Source of the DNA: Climacteris rufus
Lineage: Eukaryota > Chordata > Aves > Passeriformes > Climacteridae
DNA: 64,000 nucleotides
Reading direction: 5' to 3'
Assembly: GCA_013398175.1 (NCBI GenBank)
Contig: VZRZ01005146.1
Span: 124,001 to 188,000, forward strand
Shown here: one piece after another, positions 37,160-49,790 of the stretch
Layout: each line of letters opens with the position of its first letter
Numbering within the stretch: the stretch's first letter is position 1
Notes under the pieces: model-generated
The model's input: the letters and a program-made list of their open reading frames with translations, nothing else
Database searches by the model: none
Told to the model about the DNA's origin: nothing
Program-made: the position numbers and the translations under genes

Positions 37160-38320
37160 TCACCATGGGCAGCAAACTGACTGATTAATAATTACAACAA
37201 TTAACTTTCACCAGTTAATAGGAAAAGAAATATCAGATTAGGTTGGTGGTAATCACAGTGTTGTCAAAAAAATCAATGTTACCAATAAAAATCAAAGTAC
37301 CGTTCCTTTGTTTATCAAATGAGTTATTAAAGGTTTTATGCATCAAAGACTATGCACTGTGATATAAAATAGAAAACAGGGAATTTAAATAGTTTGGCTC
37401 TGTCCACGTAGTGGTGGTGAAGCATGTCTTCTATTCTTTATTAACTCATAGGAATTATTATCTTGTCAGGAAACTTTCCAGCAAAATTATTTTCAGAGGT
37501 AGAAAGACTTTTTTGCAGGCCAAAATTATTTCCTCATGATACTTGTGTACTTTCTGGAGGAAAAAAAATCACCTTTGTGTCAAAAATCAACCTGTTGGAG
37601 ATGTAGGTTATAGCTAAGGGTACTATTTTCAAACCTGGTTGTCCAAAAATAGATTTCTAGAAGGAAAAATTAAAAACAACTTATGTCAAGGGCCTAGCAA
37701 TTTATTGTTATGTATATACTTATTTATTAAAAGGAGCTTGTGCATTAAATCTGGAGATGAGAAGGCATGAGCCAAGAGAGGAAGTCCCCAAGGACAGCAA
37801 AGCAGGACTGTCTACTACAAGTTGTTCTCCACCATCCAAGAGCAGCCACATGGATAAATGGTGGGAAGGAGGGAGAACATTGCAGGTGGTGAAGAGACAC
37901 ATTGATGTCATCACATAGACTTAAAAATGTTGTGGTACAAAGAACCTAAAACTTTTTAGTATTTCTGAAAACTCTTCCTCGGTATATTCTGGCCTTTGTC
38001 TGTGGCATCATTGTGCTTTCTCAGTGAGAAATTATTATGGAACAAATTAAATTTGAAGCAATAATTTTGCCTCTGGGTTGGCTGTATCCTGGACATTAAT
38101 CCTCCGAAAGTGCTGTGAATATACTAATTGACAATGCATTGTTCATGAAAAATAAAGGCCACTATATATTTATTTAATTCCATCTTTAGATTATAACACT
38201 GTGATAACAGTTTCAGCAGAGGATGTTTCCTAAGTGACAGACAGAGGTTAATGACTTTGACTTTGCCTCTGGCCGTATAAGCTCCTCCCTACTAGTCATC
38301 CATTCCCAAGAAATACAGGA
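37160..38320. other. AT-rich block, possible conserved non-coding DNA
   Basis: Dense homeodomain-, SOX- and POU-like words occur here: gattaataattacaacaattaac (37182-37204), aataaaaatcaaag, attgacaatgcattgttcatg (38127-38147), ttatttaattcc and gcaataatt. There is no repeat signature. Such clusters are common in vertebrate developmental enhancers, but this is composition-based inference. Confidence 0.3.
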
Positions 38321-41300
38321 ATTGTCTTGAGTGTTATTGGTTTGACTCTGCTTTTAATTCCATGCTAGGCATTAGAAGTGGTGCCTCTTGCATTACAAAG
38401 ACATCTCTTGAGTAACAGCTTTATGCACTCCCACTTTATTTGGTACTTATAACTTGTCCCAGAAGTCAGAGAGGGGATTTACTGTGACAATAATTTCATA
38501 ATAAATATGGCTGTAAGGGCAACAGCTGGGAAGCCAGAGCTGCTACACCATGAGAAGGCATGCCCAGGAACATGAAAGAGGGGGTGGAGATTGCAAATAC
38601 AGTAAAGGAGCACAAACTCCTCGAGCTGTTCCCCAGCCCCACCTGGAGCTCCTTGCACAGAGCTGGCTTGTCTGCACAGTGCAAGGCAGTGCTGTTGAGC
38701 CACCCAGGGTGTAGGCATGCCTGTTCCTGGCTCAAGGATTAGGCAGGGAGAAGGTCTCAGCTCTTTGCAGATATTCTGCTGCCTCACTTGAGGTGGATTA
38801 CTTAGGTATATTCCTCAGTTTACTCCAGTTTACGGCCTAACACAAAATCTGGTCAGGCTAAGGCAGAGTAAATTCCAGAATAATGCTGTGTTTGGGAGTC
38901 AGATGTGCTGATCCAATGGCACAAAGGTACAGGAGTCACTGTTCAGGCTATGCATCAGAGTGAGTCTGAAGAAGCTGAGGGAATGGTGCTTTCAGATATG
39001 TGCTGGATACACCACTGAGTGAAGAACTGGAGCAAGGTGCATTTACTTTTACTGATATATCTTTGTTTCCTAACCCACAGGTTTTGTTGCTTTGACAATG
39101 ATTATGTGTCAAATGGAATTTGTATTCTCACTCAGGTTCCCATTTTAAACACCTTCATGCAGAGGGTTTTTTTAATCCATCCTTTCCCAAAGACAGTAAT
39201 TAGCATTTTGTAAAAACAAGTAGGATTTACAGGTGCTTACCTTGGTGTGTAATGCTGATGCACAACTGCTCAGGAACTGAACAGTGTGTGTGTAGTGACT
39301 GTCAGGACAAGGTGACCTGTAAATGATGTACACTTTGTACCTAACTGTGCCATCAAAATATAATGGAGCACTTTGCACCTCTTTCTGTGTCCTCTGATCA
39401 CCGTCCTCAGAGCCATTTTGACAGCTCTGATGACCACATGGGAAAGGATACCTATGTTTTATAGTGAAATAATCCAGCAAGAAAATACCTGATGGAAGGA
39501 AAGACTGCTTTGCTGGGTGCATTAAGAACAGATATAACTGGTACTGTTGTACAAGCCTTTGCTGGCTGCAAAGTCCATGCTGACTGAACTTTGGATTTTT
39601 AAGTTCCAGTTAAGTGCTGAGTCTAGACTTTCTGAATATTAAGTTTAAAAAAAAAAACAAACCCAAAACCACCTCTCGGCAAGAGCTGGGAATAGCAGAA
39701 ATATCAATACATTACAGAAAAGAAACAAAATTGTAATATGCATTTTAGGATGCAGAATCAGCCTGGACAAAGCTTAATAGTTTTTTTTCTGGGCCCAGAT
39801 ACATATGTGGGTTACTGTAAGGGTGAAAAAAAACCAAACCTGTTTTAATTATACTATATTTATATACAGGTACATATTTGTCATGTTGCTTTGAGGAATA
39901 GGTTGACTAGAGAAAAATTTCTTGATGAAAGCTTCCAGGGATACTTATTAAAGAGCTGATTTCCCTCTGTTTTCAGCACAAACACACAGGCATGGTTACA
40001 GCATAAACCAGTTAATGCACATTGTTATCACTTGTTCTACAGCAGCAACCAAAGCTCTCAGTCATGATCAAAGACTTGTCCAAGATCATGTAAAAACCTG
40101 CTACAAGACAGGATTCTCTGCCAGCTTCCCCTGAGCAGTTTTCTTCTGTTTTCCCTCTTTCCACTAGAGTGTTTCTAGTTTTAAGGTTAGAAACAAACCA
40201 CACTTTTGGGCAGATAACAAATGGCTCCTCCAGAAGAGAGGATGCTGGGGTGGGGAGGGCAAGGGCAGAGGAAGAGGAAGATGAGTTTCTAACACACACT
40301 GCTAATCTGCATCTATCTTTCTGTAGCCAGGAGAGCTGTACCAGCCAATTAACCTCTGCAAAGTGGGGTTTTCATGAATTGCTAGAAATGGGAATGATGA
40401 GATCCCTGCCAAGATAGACCCAGACATTGGCATGAGGTGCTGTGCAGGAAGGGCAGCTCCAGAAATGGAGAAAATACTGCAGGGTCTTCTAGTCTTAAAG
40501 AGGGGGTGGGAGAAAGGGCAAAAAAGCACCTACAATAAATGTTTCTATTAAAAGCAACTGACAGTAATTAATTACAAATTAAGAGTACCAGCTTTGTCAT
40601 GAGTTTTGGTCACCAGAAAGTTAGAGGTGTAGTAATCAGGAGAAAGTTAGACAATTTTCTTATTTGGGATGTGTAAGTATAGACCATATTTTAATGTTTT
40701 GCCTCTATCTGTACAGGTATAGCTGTGATGTGAGCTGGTGGGAAGGGTAAACTTAGAGGAAGGGGACTTCAATATTGGATGGTGAGCCAGTAAAACTTTT
40801 CTGGAGTAGTTGGAGCAGCTACCAAAACCCTGTAAAAATAAACTTTTTGGATTTGAAATCTGAGAATGCAGAACTGAGGTCTGCTTCAAGCCCTGACTCA
40901 AACATGCACCTCCTGGTTTAACCCACCCATACCAGCCAAAAATTAAATGTTGTCTGTTGACTCCATGCCAAAGATACTGACTTACTTCTGCTGAGCTACA
41001 AGGTTATTTACAGATTGCTCCATCAGAAATTCCTCTGGAACCAATGAAGCTTTTCACACCCAGCTCAGTCAGCCCATCATGCTGCTCTAAAACAAATGCA
41101 GTATTTCTAAAGAACATCAGTGACAGGCATACAGTTAGCTGCAATCTTCTGGCTACACTTCTATCAGTACTAACCACAACCCACCACTGCTTTTTCTTAT
41201 GTCTGTTACCAGCACCAACCCCCTCTCCATCCAATCTCCCTTCCTTGACTGTGGTCTAGCAGAGTTCACACACATTATATAGGAAAACATCAATCCTCTC

Positions 41301-44300
41301 ACTCTGAAAATAACTAGATATATTTTTACGGTTCCTACATAACACCAGATAATCATCACCTTCCCTTCTGGCCCCAAAGATTTCCAAATCCATTTGAATT
41401 CAGTGTTTGCACTGCATTCCTATGCAAGTCCATAAGGGCAAAGTAATTTACCCAGTATGAGTCTAGTGGGTAGTAAAATATGGGTGTACTGCCCGACAGC
41501 AACATTGCCATGTAGAGATACAGAGCAGGGAGCATTTCTTCATTGAGTAACTTTACCTCTGCGATATTTTCTTATTGATATGTAACCATTTATTTAGCTT
41601 TTGCTCAGTAGAAATGTCCCTTTTGATATAATTACATCAAATGACATATGTCCATCTCACGACCTATTTATAAATTTTAACACCCTTGCCATTAATTTGT
41701 TTTGAAACATTGTTTCCAGCTGTCTTTAGAGTGATTACCTCAAATGACATGAGTGGTGTTAATTCATGAATATTTGTCATTTCAAGTTGTAGACATTTCA
41801 CAGAAAGGTTGTTTTGAATAGATTTGTGGCAATAATCTGTGGGAAGTACATAGCTAATTTTTCTCTTTTTGTCCATTAGACCCTTTGGAAGGTTTCTGTA
41901 GTAGGATTTGGCTATTTTCATAAGACTTCAACTCCATTGGTCCACTTCTGGATGTGATTAAAATACTGCTCCCTCCTATATTTTTTGTTTAAGTGCCCCC
42001 TTCTGCCACCTCTAAAAAGGAAAACTCTGTACATATTATAGGAGTTACAGACCAACACAACAAAGACCTCTGATTTTGTCTCTGAGATTTTTGAACTTTA
42101 CCCAGTCACGATGCTTGGTGTGGAAGGAGTTACTATGCCCTGTGTATAAACCACATATTTTTGGTACTTGTAGATATGTCCTGGAAGAAACAGTAACTGC
42201 TGTATCTTGTGAAACACACAGAAACAGAAAAAGCTGCCATGATTCAGGATAACAACATTTAGACTTTGTACAGAAGGTCAGGAAAGTTTTTATTCCACAG
42301 AAGATCATCACAGATCAGACATACAAACCCTAAGAACAGCCTTTCCTTTAGCATTTTTTTACTGTCTTCTCCAAATGCAGATGAAATAAAGAACTAGAGA
42401 GCTCGCAAATATGCAGTTTTGCTTTGACTTTCTGGGAGAAAGAAGTCCCAGAAGAACTTTCCAGAATTGAGGAATGGAGTGCTAGGAATGAGTTGAGTCT
42501 TCTGCTCATGCTGTTTTACTTTAAGCTTGAGGAAGCCTTCCCCCCATCCAGATATACAAAGAACTTTCTTCTGGAGCACCAAGGTCTCTGTGAAAGAGTA
42601 GAGTCACAGACCTGACTGTGGTGCTGGAAGGTGACAGTATCTACTGGATATTGGCAGAAAGGCTTTCCCCAAAACAGTACTGACCCAAGGGCCCCAACTC
42701 AGATTCTGCAGTAGATTTTACCAACTTGTTCCACCCTTGGATATCTATGGATATATCTGCATTGCTCCTGCTGGGTCTCCATGCAATGCCTGACAATCAT
42801 GGCTTTGACAGATGTATAGATCACAGGAGGCATCTCCATGGCATCTGATAATGTAGGCACAGATTTACTGAGGGAGTGATGCCAGTTTAAATCACTTAAG
42901 ATTCCTGTGCTTACAGATGTGAATTTAGAAGTGGATACTTGAATTAATTTCATTAACAATCATTGTTTTGCCTGCTGTAGTGTATGAAAACAGAATTTTA
43001 AACAAGTTTTATCTTGTGCCTTACCCCAGCTATCTGCAGACTGGAGCCTTAACAATGTCCTGACTCTCACTGGGAAAACACTAAAAATGTTTAAGACCCA
43101 TTTGTACATAAATAGCAATATCAACAACACAAAATCTACTTATGGACCAATTCAGCAGCCAGAGCTCTTGTTCTTTCTGGTTGTCACTTTGATAATGCAA
43201 TACAATCACATGGGCTCGCAGCCCTGTCTGCTTGGTGTGCCATCATTTATAACACATTATCAGAGTGACAGCTGGCAGTAACAAGAGGCAAAGTGCCAGA
43301 TATGCACAGCGCATCTTTCTGAAAAATATTTCCCTTTTAAAACTCAGATAGGTTGATTAAGTGAGGGAATTCCTTCCCCTCCCCCCAGATGGCTGCACTG
43401 ATTCATTGGAAACCAACCCAGACGCAGCTCCTCAGTGCACTGGCAACGCTCCACGCTCCACCTTCCCTCCTCTATTCAGGTTATATCCCATGGGGTTCAT
43501 CAGGAGAATTTTCCCTGACAAGGATTGAAAACAGTGATCTATAAGCAGTGAGCGACATCACCATTTGCTTTAATTAGGCAGGACAAAAAGCTTGCTTGAG
43601 GATGCAGTGCAAGGGTATACCCTGAAGAGCGTCCTGTTTGCACTCCACTTGCTTTGTGTTTGACCAGCCTGCTTTCACTGTGGCCCCTTGAATTCAGGCC
43701 CAAACAATGTTGTCTCAGAACTCTCCAGTCACCATAAATCCCTTCCTCCTTCCTCAATGAGACCCCTTCTCAGGCACCATCTCAAGGCATCCTAACTACG
43801 CTTCCCTGATCCAGCCTGACTTGTTAATCAGTATTATTGACGAGTTACCCCTTTGAACTTCAGGAAGTTTATTAAGGTGTATTAAGTCCTCCTTTTCGTT
43901 TCACTAAATAGTCCTGTGACCTCCCTAGAAGCCCCTCAAAAGACAAGAAAGGTATTACGCCCCTCCACACAGGGTGCTAATTGGGAAACTCCAGTGAGTT
44001 GAAGGAAGAGCAGCATTAGAGAAGACAATTTTATGAAGAAGTGATAGAGTTAACTGGCTGCTGTTTCATTATGCCAGCTGACTGTACAGGACTCCACAAT
44101 GTTCTCAGGGATGTGGGGAGCGGTGTGTGTTCCCTGGCAGAAACCCAAGATCTAGATTAAAATCTCCCAGAGTTAATTTAGGAAAACAATAATATTTAAA
44201 GTTGGAAGGTTTTTTTTTTTAGGTTATATCCCATCATGAAACATGTGATTCCTAGGCCTATTTCTTGTCCACATAGACCTTTCCTTGTGAATTCTGTGAA

Positions 44301-46022
44301 TAGCTGGCCCCACATTCTTAAATGGAAGGACCTAACAGGAAGTTCATAAATTAATATTTTGATAGTCAAATAAATATGAGTTTTCAAGAAACATTGAAGT
44401 GTGTCCCCAACGAAATAAGTGTCACAAACCCAAACGCTTAATGAACAGACCATCACTGGTTACTCAGTTTGTACAAAGTCCAGCATTGACACCAATCTTG
44501 GCTGAACTTTTGCAGCTTTATAAATTCCTTATAACTCTTCACCTGAGGTAGTGTAGTTTCCTCACACTTCAAGCATTTATTCCCAGAGCAGAGGACAACT
44601 TGCAAAGTGCCATGGCATCCAAACATTTGTAAAGACTGTTGTCCAGAGCTCAAAACCATCCAGATGCCACCATGGCAGGATGGTGTCTGCCACACTCCCA
44701 GGTGAATACTTGTGTTGTAGAGCCAGTGTTGGCCCATGCAGGGACTGGGTAATGTGCTGGGGAACACATCCCTGCAGGTCCAGCTCTGCCCTGGAGAATA
44801 CTGTCCTGGTGCCACAGAGCCACAGAGACATAAGAAAACTAGGCAATTTTCCCCAGGTGTTTGTTTTCAGGGATATAATAAGAGTCCAAAGTTAGGTAGG
44901 GTTTCATTGTATGCCATAATTTCTATTTGCACTCCCGTTCCTTCATGTGTTGTTGCATAAATACATAAAGCTTTTCTCTCTCTCTTCACTTGTCATTTTC
45001 ACTCTTTTTTGCACCTCTTTGCATGTTGCTGTGTGCTATGAAAATTTCAGTTTCCTTGATCAAAGGTTACTTGCAGTTTTGTTTCCGGTGTTTGGTCTTC
45101 ACAGATCTTAGCTTTCCTATCCCAGTAAGGAGGTAGAAGAGGGAAGGGGATAAACCAGTTAGGAAGGGCAGAGAGGAGGATAGCAGGAACCTCAATTTCA
45201 ATGTGTGCACCTCCTCGTTTGAACCAGGAATGCAGCATGTGAAAGATAAAAGCCACCCTTCCTAGCCATTACAATGCAGCTTTGTCACTGCTGCAAGCAG
45301 CTGGGCATTTTCCTCACCTCGACGCCCTCACATGCACCATGGGTAGCAGAGAGCATGATAGGCACATTTCAGGGGAAAACTGAGAATCTTCATCCACTGT
45401 TACAGAGGGAGCGTTCAAATCTCCTTTTTCTTTGTGAGCACCTTTCATTTAGTGAGTCACTACTGGATCGTTGTTAAGCACCTCTGGGAATCCCATCTGT
45501 AGATGTGTATCATTAGCACCTAAGGCCTGCTTCTGAGCAACATTTTCAAAAATCGTTTTCAGTGGGCTAGAAGACATTTTCAGTGTCTTCTCTATGCAAA
45601 GGTTTGTTGTAATGACATCAATTCTGGGAAGCACTGGTTTGGTTTTCTAGTCAGCAGAGCCCGTGCTACAGAACAAGCAAATTTATACTAATCCAAAAAT
45701 GCCAACTGCAAGTAGTTCCCCTTGCTAAAGTAAAACTGAGCTGGCAGCATTCTAACTGCATGCAAAATGAGGTGTACACAGGTCTATCCATTTGCACGAC
45801 GTTAATGTGTAAATAAGGCCTTAACAGACACTTTAGTGTCCCTCTCATCTCTGAAGGTGAGACTTCAGGGGTACTCCAAGAAATTCATTGATCAGCACAA
45901 AAACGGAGAAAGAAGACAAAATATTTGTTGCTACTGGAAGCTCCACTTTGAAAAGTAGCTTTTCATAAGAATACAGACATGTCTGTCTGCCTCTGGACAG
46001 ATGGAGCTACCTATCTGACCTG
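38321..46022. other. Non-coding, nothing firmly recognised
   Basis: About 7.7 kb without a supported gene. Contents are an A11 run at 39647-39657, a homeodomain-like cluster cagtaattaattacaaatta at 40562-40581, a T11 run at 44210-44220, and MIR-like scraps too weak to call near 40350 and 41440. Frames at 44453-44846 (minus, up to 120 codons) overlap + frames and match nothing known to me. Confidence 0.5.
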
Positions 46023-46042
46023 TAAAAAAATGCATTTTTTTA
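46023..46042. repeat. 20-bp perfect palindrome
   Basis: T, seven A, tgca, seven T, A: the sequence equals its own reverse complement over 20 bp, centred on an atgcat octamer-like core. It can extrude a hairpin and is a plausible POU or AT-hook target, but no function is shown. Confidence 0.85.
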
Positions 46043-47059
46043 TGCCATTACCCTTAAACCTTGCCTTTTAGCAGCTACTATCTAGTAAGTGCTAACAAGT
46101 CCACATTTGCATTTTGGCTTTGCAGCAGAAGTAACAAAGTGATTTAAAACTCCTACTCTTGTTTCTAACTAAATCAGCACAACTAAAATGGCAGTCACTG
46201 CTCAGGGAAGACATTCATGAACACCCGGATTGTTTTGGCCAATAAATGTTGGTCAGAACCCACGATGACACATATTATCTCCAAAATGCAAAACCTGCCG
46301 TAGTTTTGAACTTTTTAACAAAAATATATAGTTTCAGCTCAGTAACCTGCTTGAAGATATTAAAAGAATAATATAACGTTTAAATACAATCAACCATTGT
46401 ATTCTTACTTTAAAACTGTGTTGTGGAAGTCCATTTTTTACTTGTATTTTAGACCCAGATTGCTAATATTGTAGTGGATTTAAATAAACAATTTTTAAAA
46501 AACTTTATAAATCCTTATCTCCTGATATTAACAGCAACTAATCAAATTTTGTGGGTTTTGCTGGGTTGATTCCAAGGCAAATTCACCAGATCTTTCTGTT
46601 GAAGATGGCTATGCAAATCAGGAATAGCTCCAATGAAACCCATTAAAAATACATCCATGGAATATTGGTGTGAAAAAAGATTCAAACTTAATGATTTCCT
46701 CCGGATTTTGTACAAATAAAGAAAGGGCAAAGAAATTGAAAATTTTTTTTTTTTGCCTTGGATTTTCTTTTAGAAACCTTAACTCCAAAGAAATGTGACT
46801 GAAATAATTTCTAATGAATAATTAAATAGGCTATTGAACAGATAAAGATTAAAATTAAAAAGAAAATGAAAATAGCTAGAGACAAAATTTGGGGAAAAAA
46901 TTGGGAATTTGCAAAAAAACCCCTAGTCTTTGCTAAACACTTGTGCCTGCATGTAAGACCACACTTTTAACTGGTAAAAACGGTGCATTATCAGAGACTG
47001 GAAGCAGAGATGTGCTCTGACGGTGTGGTCCATGCCACCTAACTGAGGCAGGGACCTAA
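46043..47059. other. AT-rich non-coding DNA
   Basis: Strongly AT-rich sequence with a T12 run at 46743-46754 and many aat/tta words. It leads into the GA-rich tract. No repeat family or exon was recognised. Confidence 0.5.
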
Positions 47060-47303
47060 TGGCCAGAGAGAAGTGTGAGAAGAAGAGAGAGAAGGAGCGA
47101 AGGAGGAGAGGAGAGGAGAGGAGAGGAGAGGAGAGGAGNNNNNNNNNNNNNNNNNNNNNNNNNNNNNNNNNNNNNNNNNNNNNNNNNNNNNNNNNNNNNN
47201 NNNNNNNNNNNNNNNNNNNNNNNNNNNNNNNNNNNNNNNNNNNNNNNNNNNNNNNNNNAGAGGAGAGGAGAGGAGAGGAGAGGAGAGGAGAGGAGAGGAG
47301 AGG
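47060..47303. repeat. (GAGAG)n purine microsatellite with a 120-N gap
   Basis: A purine-rich lead-in (agagagaagtgtgagaagaagag...) passes into a pentamer tract of aggag/gagag units from 47104. The tract is interrupted by 120 N (47139-47258) and resumes identically to 47303. The assembly gap lies wholly within the repeat, so the true length is unknown. All-purine mirror repeats like this can form triplex (H-) DNA. Frames across it are artefacts. Confidence 0.95.
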
Positions 47304-49556
47304 TGATCAGACAGAGGAAGAACTGTTGGGTCTTATTCATAATTATAACATGAAAAGCCATATTTAGGAAAAATTAACTCGAAGAAAATGCAGGATGAAG
47401 ACTTGAAAGAAGACCTAGAACAGTCTTGTGACAGAGAAAGAGAAAATTTGTGACATCTTCTGTCCCAGGATTCATCTCCTTCATTATGTTCTCCTACTTG
47501 CTGGAAAGGGTTGTAGCTGGGGAATGGTTGAAAACAGTGTCAGTCAGTGAAACAGATCTAGAGTCATGAAGGTATTTCTGTGTCAAATCCTTACTGAAAC
47601 CAGTGTCAAATTCCAAAACTAACTTTAAATTTGGGGTCTTGGTCCCTGTCCAGGTTTGTTTAGCTCAATGTGGGTCTGCTGGTTTCCCAATTGTGTCCAT
47701 TTTGAACAATTGCTATTGTTGCATATTTTTTCCTTACTGTGTCAATATTTATTCTAGCTTATGCCCTTTGAAACAGTCCTCCAGTAGACACAGGTTTCAT
47801 TTTGATGCCTCCTCCAGTCCTAACATGCTTTTCTTTCCAGTCTTTGAATGGGAACTGCAAGGATGGGTTGACCAGGTATTATCTTTCATTGAGAAAATAT
47901 GACCTAGTCTGCTTGCCATGTAAGTGCTGAGCAGAAATGTTATATAGTCCCTCTATTAATACCATTATTTGCTTGGCTATCTGTTCTGTGGATTTTTCAG
48001 CTCTGTTCATTTGTTTGGTGTTAAATTACACTCTTCCATTTATTATTAATATTATTATTATTTAGTTCAGTTGTTCCATCTTTGGAAAAAACCTCCAAAC
48101 TTTACACTAGTAGTAGGTGCTTACTTAAAAGGGTTTGGAAGTAACTGTCAATTGTTCACTGAAAAAGAAAAAGTGACCCTAGAAGAAGAATTTATTAAGA
48201 GGGTGAATTAATCATTTCTCTTTCTCATTGTCATGTCATTTTCTTTACCTTTTGGCATTCACTGCACTTGGAAATTCCTCCAAGTCTTTGTGTTCCTGAG
48301 CTCTGAGATTTCAGAAAAACAGTCCCCTGGCCCCCAATCCCTGCCAAGGTTACTACTTTCATACTCCTTTTCCTGTGGATTACAAAACAGGATATTATTG
48401 TAAAAACAAACAGAAATTGCTGTTCAGTGCTGCTAATCTTGAAGAGAACCAAAAGGGAGTGAAAATTCTGCAGTTCTTCCTTTTTTAAGTGGCTCAGGCT
48501 AGGGATGACTCCTGCTCTGCTGCTGTCAGGTGAAGATCAAACACTTTGCATTGCTAATCACCAAAGGTCGCAGTAGATAACTCAGCAATTTTCTGCCCTT
48601 CCTTTGAAATTTTAGTCATTGAGAGACAAATTTAAGTTTTCTAAGTTTTAAAATTTCGCAGAGTGTTTCGTGGTAAAGATGAGATAATTTATAAACCAAA
48701 GGCAGTTTATAATATAAAGCTAACTAGAGACATTTCTTTGCTGTGTACACTGCCGCAGGCTGTTTCAGCACTGGGCAGAAGGGCTGCTCTATGTTGTTTT
48801 CTTGCCTTTTTCCTGTGGGTAATGTAGAAGGTGTTAAAAGACATGTATTTGTCCCATCTGCAGCTGTGAACCAGGAATATCCTAGCTTCTTAATTTAAAA
48901 TAAGAAAAATAGGATGGCACAAAGCAGGAGTCGTGTTGGGTGTGTAGCTCAGGAATGGGAATCCAAGGCAGTGTCTCCGGAAGAGACACAGACCCGAGAA
49001 CAAATCACCTATTTTTTCCCCAATGTTATTTAGCCTCTTCCCCACAGTATCTGATCCCACTCCATTATGAAAGGATATTTTCTCCACAGCTCTCTTGCAG
49101 GACTGGGAAGTGTGAGCTCTACTTTTGACAGACAGAAAGTGGAATAGATGCAGTTTTGCTGCAGAACTGGCAGAAAGAGTTTGGCTGAGCTGGGAATAAA
49201 GGCTGGGACTTTTGCTTTGTAGCTGTAACCCATGGCTCCAAATTTAACATTTCTTTTGACCCTCCTGTCTTCGGGCATGAGGATGATGTGCTAAACTATT
49301 AATAGGGTGCAAAGACCCCAGTCATGCTCATTAGGCTTCCACCACGTGCCAAAGCAGTTCCTTTAGCTTTGGTGAGGCCACACTCACAGGATGCCATCAC
49401 ATGGGGTCAGTGAGGGTGCTGTTGAGGACAACATCCAGTCAGTTCCCAAACAGCATCATGGACTGTGTTTGAGGCCTGTACTGGCTGCTTGTTTCCAAAG
49501 CTGAATTATCTCCATTTTCTGCTTCCATCCAGTCATAAACAGCCAGCTCGCCCTGG
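47304..49556. other. Non-coding, nothing recognised
   Basis: Unique sequence with an (ATT)-rich patch at 48042-48062. Frames reach 99 codons, but without recognisable domains or splice context. Confidence 0.5.
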
Positions 49557-49656
49557 TTTCAGTTCCAAGAAGAGCTTCAGAGCTTCATTAACCTCCTCTA
49601 GGCAGTGCACTGGAGGAGATCCCCTGGAGTGTCCCCAGAGGGCACAGATCTCCTAC
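49557..49656 (-). other. Downstream flank of candidate exon
   Basis: On the minus strand the reading frame of the candidate exon continues past an in-frame TAG (the one inside the putative donor) for about 42 further codons. These include LEEVNEALKLFLELK. If the donor is real, this is intron. If not, the whole 49533-49790 frame would be a pseudogene with one stop. Confidence 0.2.
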
Positions 49657-49790
49657 CGGTCCTGTTGTAGGCACGTGGCCATCTCCAGCAGCTCGAGGTG
49701 TCTGGGATTGTCTTTGGGCTGAAAGGAACTAAGCCTACGCCTGCATTCCTCCACGGTGGCACTCCCTTCATTGAAAGGCTGGAAAGCAAA
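49657..49790 (-). CDS. Candidate internal exon, product unknown
   Basis: On the minus strand, a pyrimidine-rich stretch (ggtttgtttgctttttccaagcccag) ends in AG just before 49790. A phase-0 frame of 44 codons plus 2 nt then ends at a donor-like accg|gtagga (GT at 49656-49655). A second possible acceptor, tttgctttccag, would start the exon at 49778. The peptide runs FAFQPFNEG, then VEECRRRLSSFQPKD, then LELLEMATCLQQDR. It is helical in look, with Leu spacing typical of a folded segment. Five CpGs in 134 bp, including cacgtg and ctcgag, are unusual for this window. I do not recognise the protein. No partner exons were found, so a chance frame or a decayed exon remains quite possible. Confidence 0.28.

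Noticed and set aside
40340..40400. MIR- or L2-like similarity (ttaacctctgcaaagtgggg)
   Set aside because: A single short word match with no extension on either side.
41430..41500. MIR-like similarity (taatttacccag..., ctagtgggtag)
   Set aside because: Only loosely spaced matches, too weak to separate from chance.
47056..47367. Open frames across the GA/CT tract and N gap
   Set aside because: Artefacts of a stop-free pentamer repeat and of unknown bases.
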